A DNA stretch of 64,000 bases from the NCBI GenBank assembly GCA_009739215.1, contig VSJF01000006.1:558001-622000 (forward strand), in the 5' to 3' direction. Under the pieces are notes generated by a model. The model was not told the DNA's origin. It searched no databases and worked only from the letters and a program-made list of their open reading frames with translations. The translations under genes were made by a program, and so were the position numbers. This document shows positions 22,414 through 33,914 of this stretch, in pieces (the stretch's first letter is position 1; each line of letters begins with the position of its first letter). This DNA comes from Floccularia luteovirens. Lineage: Eukaryota > Basidiomycota > Agaricomycetes > Agaricales > Squamanitaceae.

Positions 22414-25400
22414 CTAAACGCTGTGGGCCGGTTTTTCTTTTCTCTGTTCAAAGATCTCCTCGTCGATAGTGTTCGTTGTTAAGAATCTCCAAACATAAAC
22501 GTGTTTTGTCTGCCCGTATCTTACCAACCGTCCGATTGCTTGTGTCTCACAAGCTGTATAGATTTCTTTGGAAGGCGCTAACAGTGGGGACAGGAAGATT
22601 GCGTGATTGGCCGACGTTAGGTTAGCGCCACTAGCGCTTTCATCCATCACGTTCAACAATAAAACCCTTTCTTTGCTATCGTTTTGGAATTGTTCTAGGT
22701 TCTTGCTCTTTTGATGGGCACTACCCCTGATTTCGAGAAAGGTTATGTCGTGATAATTGAAAGCCTCAGTAACTTTCTTCATCAGGTCTGGGAATTGAAC
22801 AAAGACAAGAACACGTTCGTTTTTTGGTATCTGCTTCCTGAAGTTGTTATACTCATTGAATACAGTAATAGATTTCTAGAAGGAGAAAGTACTCACTTGA
22901 TCAGGTTGACGACCCTCTCAAGTTTCATCCCAAAATGCCGTCCTTTGCCATCACGAGCCTGGTCGTCAATGCCTAATGTGTCTCCTTTCACAATGTTGAG
23001 GACTCGAGCCGCAGCTTTACATGCTCCTGAAGCTGCGTAGACACACTCTTCTTTTTCTGCACATGTCCTGACACAGTCCAGACACCCCATATGTCCACAA
23101 GATGACAAAACTGCTACCTCGTTTATTGGAACGTTCCTATTCCCACAACTGGGACACTGGACAATCGGTGGCGAGTCTCTCTGTTTCTGGAGGTCACGAA
23201 CGACAGAGAAAAATCTGAGAGAGCGAACTCGTCCAGTCAGTTCCTTCGTAAGTCGTCTGATCTCATGAGTCTTCTCGCGGTGCTCCCAGGCAAACGCCTT
23301 CACCTTTTCAGTAAGTTGGACGTCTTGATTCTTGCCTTTCGTCTTGGGGGCTCCAACACCAGCTTCATCCAGAAGTTCGTTGACGGTTGCGGTGGCTTCT
23401 TTATCATCGGCACCTTCTGTTCGAGACACCCGGACATATTCATTAAACATTGATTCTTGTCCCGTGTTCCCCAGAGTCTTCTCTCTCTTGAGTCCTTCCT
23501 TGATTGCGTTGAGCAACTCGGCCTTGCATTCGTCTAGCTGCTTTTGTCGTTCCTTAACGATGACATCGCAAGCCTTCATGGCGTTTTCGTTCGACATCTC
23601 AAGGTCGAAGTGAGAGCAGCGTTTGAGAAGAGCCTCTTCCGCAGTTCTGAAGAACTACTTAGTATGTGTATAGATACGATCAGGTGGCGTCACTTACTTG
23701 CTTTCTCCAAGTGATTGAGCTAGTCTACGCTCTCTATCACTTTCCGTCTTCTTCCCTCGCTTGATTGTCATGTCTAGTGCACGCAAATGGTGTTCAAGTT
23801 CCAAGTAGATCGCCCGTTCTGCAGCGGGTAGGACGACATGTTCGATCTTTTCAGTCCAAGGGATTTCATCGATCTCTGCAATGTTCTTAAAATTCGGTGA
23901 GATCCTAGTCATAGGCTTGTATGAAATGGTATACTTACCTGGCGAACGAATTGATCCAGGAAGGTTTGGCCGAGTTCATGGCGATGCGCATGCCACTCAA
24001 GACTGTGAACTTCGCGGAAAGAATGGAACCTCTCGGCAACTATGATGCAGAATGAATCTTTGCTTATAGAACTTAATTCGAGATTACTTACCTGTTTGTT
24101 CTCGACGTCGTTTCTTCACTTCTGCAGACTGTCCTTCGCCGTCATCATCTACACCAAGGTGTAGATTAAGGAATGCAGCAATCGTCTTCAAGGCTGCAAA
24201 ATCATGGATAGGTGGTGTTCCAGAGAGAACCCAATGTCGTTCTGCGGAGATCCGGGTCACAAGTGAATGAATCTTTCCATCCAGATAAGTGTATTCGTCC
24301 ACAACTTTTCGAGCGAAATGGAACATCTCGAATGATGGAGCGTGCATTCTTCTCCAATCCTTTCGCACAGCGGACGACTGCAATTTCCACGGATCGCTAT
24401 CTGTCCGTTTGGTTTTCTTGGCTGGCCGTTCGTCATTAGTGTCAGCCTTACGCTTTTTCGAAGGCTTCTTTTCCGGTGGCTCATCGACATCCATGCTGTC
24501 CCCGTCTGTGTCTCCATAGGAACTCGAATTGACGGACACACTACTCTGCTTGGCTGGTTTAGGTTTTGCTTTTGATTTCCCTTTCACCACGGGACGATCT
24601 TCATCATCTGAACCGAGGATTTCAATGTCGGAATCGGGCACTTCTTCAACAGGACTTGCTTCGTAATCAGATGAGGCGTCAGATTTCTTCAGCTGCTTCT
24701 TTGCAGATTTCGATTTTTGCTTTCCTTTCTTGTCTACGGGTTCTTCGGATTCACTGGCTTGGGACTCGTCATCAGAGATGATTATCGGTTTGGCAGTGGG
24801 GCGGCGCCTTTTCTTCGAGATCACCTCGTCGTCTGATTCCTCCGTAATACCATTTGTACCGAGCGACGCATCTGTGGTCTCACCACTCCTCAGGAGGTCC
24901 CTAGGAGATACAGTAATCACGACTTCAGGGATTAACCCTGATGGTGTCCTCAACGACAAACGAGACTTTTCCATCAGATTAACTATTTCTGCCATCTCCT
25001 TTCGAGTTTTGGGTTTGGGGTTGCTCTTCTGGACACTCTCGGCCATATTTTTCTCGACCGCATCACGATATGATTTGCCCTTCAATCGTTTCGATTGAAG
25101 CAGAGCAGCAGCAGCAGCATCATCTACCGCTATTCAAAGTATTAGATAAAATAAAATAAAAATATGTAGAATGAAAAATACCTCGTTTTTGAGCGGACTG
25201 TATCTCTTCCATGACAGCCGATGAACCTTCATCTTGTAGACGATCTACCTGCGATCTGAGAGATGCGAGTGACTTTTCTAGATAAGCATCAAAATGGCGG
25301 CCCTCTCGTGTAGGCAAATCCCCGACCGCAGCTAATAGCTGAAGGTTTTCCAGGTAGACATTACTCTTGAAAATATTTGACGCAACGACAACAATGTCAG

Positions 25401-28400
25401 CATCTTGAACTTCCTCAATTGTGATTTTGTTGAGGTTGGCAACCGACGAGATGACAACCACCTTGAAGCGTTTATTTGTGAACTTTCCGACTTCCGAGTT
25501 CCATTGTCTTGTCAAATGAGGGGGAACAATTATGAGAGTTGCCTTTACGGATATCTTCCCTGGCACACGTCCCAATTTCTTGAATTCGTTGTTCACACTT
25601 TTTGAAGCGCAATCGATGAGTCCTAAAGTGATGGCAGTTTTCCCATAACCGACTTGGTCTGCAAGGACTCCACCTCGGATGCGTACTGGTCTTCTTGCAC
25701 AGCCCTCTGCTCTCCAGCCGAGGGGAACCAGAATAGCTTCGGATATTTCCTCTTCAAGGAACGGCTGGGCGTTGGCGGATTCCTGTTTTAACATCCATTC
25801 TAACGAGCGAAGCTGTTCCTTTCTTAGATCAAGCTTAAAGTTGGGAGGTTGGGCATGCTCCTTATCCTTCTTGTTACTCTTGATGACGAATTTTGGAAGG
25901 TTGTTGCTTGCGGTGGGTGTATAATTGGTGTCAAGGCGCCATGAAAGGGTGGGCTGCTCTGTCCGATCTTTAGAAGGTAGCCGTGAAAGTGCTCTATGTA
26001 TCAGGGACGGAATGTTAATGCCAACACGAACGTGCCCTATCCCTTTCGAATCTATCTTCAGCTGTGTGACAAAAGGATTCGGTCGCCTTTTCAGTCGCCT
26101 TTCGTATTCCCCTGCTTGAACGGGATCTTCGACAGGAACCGCTTTTTTATTTACTTGAGTCCACTCGACTTCGGGAGCCTTTGGAGCGCAGCGTTCGCAA
26201 TTCGAGTAGTGTTCGGGAAACTTGACTTCCTGCCATGACCTGAAGTGATCTTCGACGTGGCGAATCCTCTCTAAGAGCCATGCCAATGCTTTGAACGTCC
26301 CTCGTTCGTGAACCTTATCAACCTCAGCCCATATCCCGCGAGGCCACTCAGAGCCAACTTGTCCATGAAGTGGTACTTTACACACTAGTAGAGCGTTTGC
26401 ATTCCGGCATGCTTGGTCCGTCGCGTCTACCTGAAAGGCATGGTCTGGAATGCCAAACTGTGCGTCTTTTGTTTTAGACGGCTAAAAAAGGATTATGTTA
26501 ATAAAAGCGTGTAGAAAAAATGTTGAGGGAACATACAATAAGAGCTACGTTATTGGCCTTGGCCCATATTGGAAGGTAACATGATACAGTTTGCTCCTTA
26601 CTATCGCTAGATTGTCTCCAAGTCGGCTCTAGTTTGCCAACAATAGGACGGGATTCCTGATACTCTAGGCGCCTAGTACTGACGGTGAATACGAAACGGT
26701 CGTCAGAGTCATTCGTACGATGTGGATCAAATAGCATAAACAAGGGTGGAGCGTTTTCTGATGAATTAGACTTCTTGTGCAAAGCACCGTTGGCTGTCCC
26801 ACATCTGTCCAGTAATCTGTATTCCCCAGAGATGTCCCGATCGAACATGTGTAACTTATCCTCGGGAACAGTAACTTGAATGCTGGAAAATACCTGACGC
26901 ATTTTGAATTCTTCTCCCGTAAGGCCGAGGCGAGCCTCCCACGAAGGGACAAGGTCACCTACTCCTTTGATTTGTATGGGAACCATTGTGGTAGCTGGTA
27001 AAGAGAAGTCCCAACGCCCCGAAAGAAGGTCGTTGGTGCATACAAGCCGACCGACAGGAGATTCGAATATTCTACGGATCTCGGAATTCGCAGGTTCATC
27101 GGCTTGGGGATGCGCAAACAGTCTCCACTCTGGTCGTTGAGGGTGCAACGTAAGCTCCAGATATGCTACAGGTGACCGGTAGATGACACTCCAGATTTCT
27201 TGCCTCTTTAATTCCACAAAGCGGAATTCAGAGTCCACGGCACGAAGCACGACAGTACACCATGACGACCAGCGAGATTCCGATATGGTAATACTGCTCT
27301 GCTTTCTCAGATTATCCAAGAGGCGTTGGTTGACATTAGATAACGAGATACACATAGGGAGAGCCGATTTCAATATCCTCGAGAATGAAGATGGATGTGT
27401 GCGTGGGTTGATGGTGGTATCGATTGGTAGAGGGTTGTGCTCTGGCCTACCGCCGCACCTCTTGCAAAACGAAGTACCGCAATCTTGACATCTGAAAAGC
27501 TCTCGCGTGGTCATATCTACCCTTCCTTCACAGGAACAGAGCCGCACGCTTTTCGTAGCTTCATCCAGAAGTTCTCTGAGAGATAAAGAGTCCACAACGG
27601 ACAAATCCAGTGGTTTCTGCAGAAGCTGATCCTCCCCAATCACATTACTCACAATATCTTGGGAAGGGATTATATCCATCTTTTCTCCTGGTGATTCCTC
27701 GGTTTCATTTCCTTGTTTTGACTCGTAAGTTTCTTCGTCATCACCAGCTTTCAGCAATGGTTTTGCGATCAGAAGCGCCGCTAAGATACAAGCGCCTACC
27801 ACAGTCGTTGACATAGCGTTTCCTGCCAAATCCGCCAAGTGATCCTCACTTTCACGCGTGAGTAGGAGTTTGTCGATCGGCAATCCTTGCATGGACAATG
27901 CCTCAAGTCCCACCATGGGACCTCCGCGATTCGTGATATATGGAATCATGGAAGGTGTCAAACACGGGCAAATGCCTACTTTGTTCGAACCGATAGTGCG
28001 GTCAACGTTTTGAGATAGATTCCATACTTGCCTATCATGATGTGAATACAGATACACATAAAATCGAGGTTAAACTCACGTTTTATAAGAAGGGTCGATA
28101 CCCTTCACAGCAGATCGGAGGAGACTAATGTCCATTAGGTCCCATACTCGTTCTACTTGTCCAATGCCCCAGTCGTTCCATGCATAGTCAGGAAGTTTAC
28201 AATATCCACCTAAGATAATAATCAATATAAACAACCTGTATAAATTAAAAGGGGGGAAACATGCCTTCATCCCAACTTGTTAACGGTCGTTTAGAACCAA
28301 GAGCTTCTTCTAGACGTGCTCGCTGATGGCGAGACTCGCAACGACCCCAGTCCGTACGGCCAGTCCTGCGATCAAGGCCTCCGAAACTTTCTTGAACTAG

Positions 28401-29464
28401 CTTTTGGCGCGCATGATGAATACGAGGATCATCCGATGGGAGTAAAAACGCGTCTAGGGTGGAAGAAGCGGGGCGCTTTAACTTGGAAATCACCCATTCC
28501 TTCCAATCTTCTGGCATGGAGGAGTGTTTCTTGTTGACCCCCATGAGATAAACACGCGTTCTCGTATGGGGAATATAATAGTGCTTTGTGTCCATGCGGC
28601 TGTAAGAGGCACTATAACCAACCTTCTCAAAGTATTCCTTCACCCTCTCCCATGGAGCTGAGCAGACATTCTCTAAAATGACAATAGGTGGCCTGTGAGT
28701 TTTGACCCACGACATCATCCCGCGAAAGGTTCTCCCTGATTCGCCATTCGCGTCAATATCTTGCTTTTGCGTGTTCAGATTAGAATAATCAACACAGGAT
28801 GTGCCTGCAATCAACATATCAACGTTACCAGGGACTGGTGCTAACGAGCCATACGCAGTATGACTGCAAGAGAAAATTTTAGTCTCAAAGGTAAGCAGAG
28901 AGGCAGGAGTACATACGCTTCGGAATTTCCAAGCTCACAAACATCACGGAAAAGAAGAGGAGGTTGGAAATTTCGTTCTATGTAAGCCTGTTTAAAAGGC
29001 TCAATTTCACAAGAAAAAACATGCTGGACGTTCAATTTGACGCCATATTGTTGCGAGATGGACTTCTGGATTAGCTCTAGGGCAAGCAGAGGAGACTCAG
29101 TTCCCGAACACATTGTCGCAACCCTAAGTTCGCGTCCCTGTATATGTTCTGCCACAGTCTTTACTTGTGGTATGCGACTAACAAGGTCGGAGAAGATCTC
29201 TGGTATATCATGAATAGGAGGAAGATCTGAGGCTTCAGTCACGGCTGTCTTGCCAGATTTCTTGGTATGTGATGTAGAGGGAGCATCCATGTCAATGTCA
29301 GACTCGTCGACATCTTCTGGTACGCTTTCGTTGCCAGATTCATCGTCGTCATTGGTGTCCCTGGGAGATCGTTCCTTCTTCGAACCACCAAAGAATGATG
29401 TTATAGATGCTTGGCCCTTACCCTTGGTAGAGCTTTTGACTTTGATGGATTTTTCTTTTGCCAT
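22414..29464 (-). CDS. DNMT5: DNMT5-type cytosine-5 DNA methyltransferase / RING / SNF2 ATPase fusion
   Basis: About 2,200 aa from roughly ten exons. DNMT5 enzymes maintain CpG methylation using ATP; the Cryptococcus enzyme is the known example. Order: residues 1-110 are Lys/Ser/acidic-rich with QASITSFF (18-25), a canonical PIP box. The DNA methyltransferase follows: motif I RVATMCSGTESPLLALEL, motif IV AGTSCVDYSNLN (catalytic Cys), ENVCSAPW, motif VIII RTRVYLMGV, motif X GNAMSTTVVGA. Next come a Cys-rich segment (CQDCGTSFCKRCGGRPEH) and the SNF2 N-lobe: Walker A LADQVGYGKTAITL, ATLIIVPPHLTRQW, DEYTYLDGK, HWVLSGTPP. A charged NLS-like insert (KKRRRPTAKP) lies between Walker A and DEYTYLDGK. 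A RING (CPSCGNRNV...CGHMGCLDCVRTC) precedes the helicase C-lobe (VLVFVQFPDL, QAIGRLVRYGQ). One intron uses GAAG|GCATGT (GC-AG). No chromodomain was found, unlike Cryptococcus. The start at 29464 is the first ATG that gives this N-terminus. Confidence 0.92.
29390..29413 (-). other. PIP-box coding segment of DNMT5
   Basis: Codons 18-25 read QASITSFF, matching Q-x-x-[ILMV]-x-x-[FY]-[FY], with basic residues on both sides (TKGKG before, SKK after). A PCNA-binding site is inferred by motif only. Confidence 0.65.
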
Positions 29465-29658
29465 ATCGTGTTGAAGGGATTGGGAGAGAAGACGCGTCGA
29501 TCTTGCGACGCTCAAAAATACGACTTGTGACGGCACGCGTCGAGTCACAATAACTCAGAGTCCCGGAAAATCCGTGCCGGAATCCGGATGCACTTAAGCC
29601 CCAGGATTTCAAAGTTTTTCGGAAACAAAACCACCGGTGACGGACTTGTACATATTTT
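29465..29658. promoter_or_regulatory. Divergent promoter of DNMT5 and the PAP2 phosphatase, with two ACGCGT boxes
   Basis: ACGCGTCGA occurs twice, with ACGCGT at 29492-29497 and 29535-29540. These lie 28 and 71 bases upstream of the DNMT5 start. ACGCGT is the MCB element bound by MBF in yeasts and drives G1/S expression. About a dozen ACGCGT sites occur in the whole window, near chance expectation. The pairing close to one start is what stands out. Confidence 0.45.
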
Positions 29659-30868
29659 ATGGCCATCTCTTCATCTTTTAGGCGTTATCTCAAACCGGGT
29701 GCTCTTGAATGGACTGACAAAGCATATGTACTTGACTGGTGAATTGGCTTCATTGACATTACACGTGTTGGGTATAATCTGAGCTTGGATATACCAGGGT
29801 TATTGTAATCACTGTATGGCTGCTCTCTTGGCTTGTAACAAGTTTGCCTGTATTTGAACGCGATTTCTCGCCTCGGGATCCCATAATAGGTCATCCTCAC
29901 AAATCTAGCCAGTCAGTGCTCCAATGATAATTCTTAGTGGTCGAGTGCTGACGTTGCCTTAGGATAAGCTCTTTGCTTAATCAAAGTGTTGCTTTCTATG
30001 CACCAATCCCTGCGACCATTATATACGGAATAATACAAAAGTCATTGGTAGAGGTCCATCACTCTATCCTCTCTCTATGCGCATCGCGGTAAGCTTGTGA
30101 CTCACTGCATATCTAGATCGAGTTTTCATTTCTAGAAGAGGATTTGCACATCTTATAACAGAAGTTATGAAACACGAAGTTGGTTGGTCTGTTAAATTAC
30201 TAACTACTCCCTTCTGCTGAATAGTACGTAAAATTAGGGCGTTTGAGGCCAGATTTTCTTGCACGGTGTAAATGGGATGACGTGGCTGAAAAATGCACTG
30301 GGAAAGTTACCCATTACCAGATCATAGATCTAACATTTACCACCCACATATAGAAAAAAATCGAGCATACTAGATGGACGCAAGTCCTTCCCATCTGGAC
30401 ATTCATCAACCGCGTTTGTAGGAATGGTTTTTCTGAGTTTATGGCTAGCTGGCAAAACTGCAGCGTGGTGCTTCAGCGCACCAAGGCCATCAGGAAACCT
30501 TGTAAAATCCAGCCGGATGGCCAGTTTTACGCTGACAATTCTTCCATTATCTTGGGCTACTTTTGTTGCCGTTTCCAGAATCCAAGACTACGTGAGTTAA
30601 CATTTTAGTAATTTCCCCCAACACCTCAGTAAGCTTGGCGCAACAGAAACACCACAAAGAAGATGTTATCGTAGGCAGCTTGATCGGCATTGTATGCGCT
30701 TCTGTTTGTTATTTCATATATTGGCCCAGTCCATTCTCCGAGAGAAACTTCAAACAATCTGGATTTGGACGACCACGCGAGTTATACGGACCAAATGAAC
30801 TATACTCGACTAGAAATGATGGGTTTCAATTAACACGAATGGAAGATGACGAAACAGATGTGGTGTAA
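29659..30868 (+). CDS. PAP2-type lipid phosphate phosphatase (DPP1/LPP1-like), with an apparent frameshift
   Basis: Membrane enzyme that dephosphorylates phosphatidate, diacylglycerol pyrophosphate or similar lipids. The start at 29659 gives MAISSSFRRYLKPGALEWTD, then a GTGAAT intron and VIVITVWLLSWLVTSLPVFE, RDFSPRDPIIGHPHK, ISSLLNQSVAFYAPIPATII. Phosphatase motif 1 is VKLGRLRPDF, motif 2 is RKSFPSGHSS, and motif 3 is VSRIQDY|KHHKEDVIVG, split by an intron. All catalytic residues are present, with about six membrane spans. Between CTGK and ILDGRKSFPSGH no intron keeps frame: a run of seven A at 30354-30360 is one base too long. Sequence error or a recent disabling indel would explain this. 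It is divergent from DNMT5 across 194 bases. Confidence 0.8.
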
Positions 30869-30925
30869 TTGAAATAATAATGCTAAGTAATGAAAGTTCG
30901 AACGCCTGACTCTTACTGTTACATA

Positions 30926-33426
30926 TCATGATATTCCCGGATCACGTACAAACACCCATTTGTCACCTACTCTCTGCATTTTACCTCCTGTACTGCTGTT
31001 ACTGCCCTTTTGCAACATATCGTCGTGACTATCTCCTGTTGTAGGTTCATGTGACACGTAAGATCCTGTCATACCGCCGTATTCCAGAGTTTCTGCCTCA
31101 TTACTACTTTGATTCCAACCTTGCACCACTCGGGCTTTGCCGTAGCCTCTTCCTCTTGTAAACCCTCCTTTACCTCTGCTACCGCCTCTCCCTTGCCCAA
31201 ACGCAGGCGTTGGATTTTGGTTCTGCTCATACCCCTCGAACTGATTCGATTGACCATTACCCACGGACATGACAAACTGCATGAGTTGTTCTGTAGTTGG
31301 CATGTATCCATTAGTAACCTGCCATCTCTTTCCAAGTGCTTCCCACGACGAGGGTGAAGTTAAATCAAAAGATGCTAGATCAAAATTCTCCATTCCTGAA
31401 GGAGAAGAGACAGTACTCGAGACAAATGGTGGACTAGGTTTGTTTGGAGATGTATTCCCAGCTACTGGTGACAAAGACTCTTGTTCATGATTACTCGGGG
31501 AAGCAAGCGAGGACTCTACTGATTCTTTATCGTTAGGTGGATGGTGTAAAGCCGCGTTAGTGGGCTTCGGAGTTGTCATCATATCATTGGGTGATTGTGG
31601 CCTGATGTCCCGCCCGAACTCGTCCTTCTCGATATCATTGCTACCTGCGCCATTAGGGTCAGGACGTGAACCCAAGCCGAAGGTAGGGTCCAATGTCGAA
31701 TTGTGTACTTCCCGTCTACCTCCGTATCTACTTGGAGGACTTTTAGATCGACTCCGCGCACTATTGCGCGTAGGGCTTCTCGATCGACTCCGTCCGCCTC
31801 TATGAGAAGGACTCCAACTATCCCTGTCCAGAGCTCTGTGACGGTCGCTAGCCCGGTCATCCCACCGTCTTTTATCACCCCGTCCTCTACCTCTAAAGCC
31901 TCCCCTACCCCTCATATTTGTCCGGTCATCAAAAGTGTTGTCGAAGTCTGCATTACGAAACCGCTCATTTCTTGGGTATTTATTGCGAAAGTCATGTGAC
32001 TCATCACGATGAGGTGGAGAATGTGAACTACTGTCTGTGCTGGAAGATGGCACAACATGCGGTACTGTGGTAGGTGCAGCCCGTAATCCTTGTGGCGAAG
32101 CAGCACTCTGCGCCAATTGCTTCAATACTGCTAGCTGGGCCGCATCCAACTGAGACTGCGAGTCGGTATTTGGTGATGTTTGTCTGTGAACGCATTTCAA
32201 GGAATAAAAAATCAGACAGCAGTAACATTTTAGGGGATAGATACGTACACAGTATTGGCAGTTATTGCTGAATTAGCTGCCTGAGTTAGCAAGGCCAACA
32301 ATGCGGCTTGTGGATCTTGTGCTGCATTCACAGGACTGTAAATCGGTAGCGGAGGGGTTGTGTTGGACCCAGTTGGTGGGATCATTGATCGAGGGTCGCT
32401 TGAATTCAAGGTTTTCACTTCTGGCACAGGTACTAGACAAACCAGATCGCTATTCAGTTCATTTCTCAAGTTCAAAGTTTAGGAGAGGCGCCAAAAAATT
32501 GGTTGAAATTATATAGACAGAAGAAATACTTAGCGAAATACAAAAGACTTTTATATGCACCTTTTTCTTTTTCCTTTAACACATTGGACAATCGCGACAG
32601 GATCGTAGACGGGAATGTATTTCCTTTCACCCATATATCATAAATCTTCTTCGTTTTTTCCTGTTGTCAGATATAGATTTAAAGTCAGGCCATTGCTAAA
32701 ATTACTGCTTCGAGAAGATGCAAATCCCGCCTTCGGTACATAACCAGATAGACAAACCGGCAGTTGACAATGAAAGTAATTGGGCCAGAAGGGTTGCAAC
32801 TTTGCAAGGCCAAAGCTGTGAGGTACGGTAATAATAACGAAAATTACATCGACCTCGTGGAAGCAGTTGGCACATTAGCAGCATAACTTTCCCCAAATTG
32901 AAGCGTTTCCATACCGACCGCCAGAAGACTGTTTTGGGTGATATATTGACAAAGAACAACTAACCTTTGATTCTGCAGTTCCTGTGACCATCATGTCTTG
33001 AAACAAGCCTTCTAAAACACTTTCAAGTTTCAACAAAAAGGTAGCGCAATTTCCTGATTGAGAATCAGCGGTATAACCATGTTTAGTGGTCTGATGTCGG
33101 GCAGCCCTTGCAAGCGCGTCGAATGCATATAAACTGGCTACTTTAGCTGCAGTTGGAAGGGTCTTATGTGTCCTGTAAAGAATAGATACGAGCTGGGTAT
33201 CATTCTGTATATGGTAAGATAAAAAATGAATGCAGATACAAAAAATAAAAGTACTTACTTCCATCGTTTTCAACGCAATGTCTGTCAGTTTGCCCATTTT
33301 CGAGGCAGATAAGCGTTTTGCATGAACGACCTCTTTCAAGGTTGATTCAAATTCCTACAAGAGAGATTATTGGGATAAGCGATTTAGATATTAACAAGTA
33401 GATAAACATACATCCATTGAGGCCAT
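30926..33426 (-). CDS. CID-domain, RS/RGG-rich protein (Nrd1/Seb1/SCAF-like), probable transcription termination factor
   Basis: The N-terminal CTD-interacting domain binds the phosphorylated tail of RNA polymerase II. Exon 1 is MASMD (start 33426). Next comes EFESTLKEVVHAKRLSASKM, then NDTQLVSILYRTHKTLPTAA and KVASLYAFDALARAARH, the CID helices. A long stretch near 32660-32960 appears to be intron before EKTKKIYDIWVKGNTFP, which closes the CID. Then follow a Pro/Ser/Asn-rich linker and an RS and RGG-rich region (RSRSRSPTRNSARSRSKSPP and GRGGSRGKGGFTRGRGYGK). The protein ends QRVGDKWVFVRDPGIS. I see no RRM, which Nrd1 and Seb1 carry between these parts. It could instead act in splicing-coupled elongation as SCAF proteins do. 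Confidence 0.75.
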
Positions 33427-33607
33427 GAAGGTCTATGGCATATAGCTTGAAGTGGAGTGTGGGATAAGAACTTGTTTGAAGCTGACACTCAAGAAATGTG
33501 CATACATTGGACGTATTTGCACTTGTTAGTCATAGGGGAGATTTTGGACAATTTTCCTTTTCTGATAATGGTCTGTGCGTCATCCATCCTCTAAGTCTGG
33601 CTTGAGT

Positions 33608-33914
33608 ATGGCGGTGGAAAGCAGAGCAAAGGCGACTCTGATTGGTGCTGTACTGTTTTCTTCGTTTACTATATGGGCTGTTCATCATCAGCAGGAACAA
33701 GAACGTCATGTTGGTTTATATCTCCTATCATTATCTCTCCTGTTGTTATCTCTTATTGACTAATCCCTTCCAGAATATGTATCAAGGTGTTTTACGCGAT
33801 GATGAACGCAGAAAGGAGAAAATGCGCCAGAGAGAAGAGGACCTACAAAGATCTCAGCAGAAAAGAGAAATATATGAACGTGTTCAGAGTGTTGGAAGCG
33901 ACAACTCGTCCTAG
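33608..33914 (+). CDS. PET117: PET117-like cytochrome c oxidase assembly factor
   Basis: Small mitochondrial inner-membrane protein needed for complex IV assembly (heme A synthase coupling in yeast). Exon 1 gives MAVESRAKATLIGAVLFSSF, then TIWAVHHQQEQERH, a single hydrophobic segment with the VHxxQ-E motif of the family. After an intron with donor GTTGGT, exon 2 starts NMYQGVLRDDERRKEKMRQR, then EEDLQRSQQKREIYER, the conserved charged tail. About 80 aa, normal for the family. The start at 33608 is the Met closest to the membrane segment. Confidence 0.9.

Noticed and set aside
30064..30264. 66-codon minus ORF
   Set aside because: Shadow over exons and introns of the PAP2 phosphatase.
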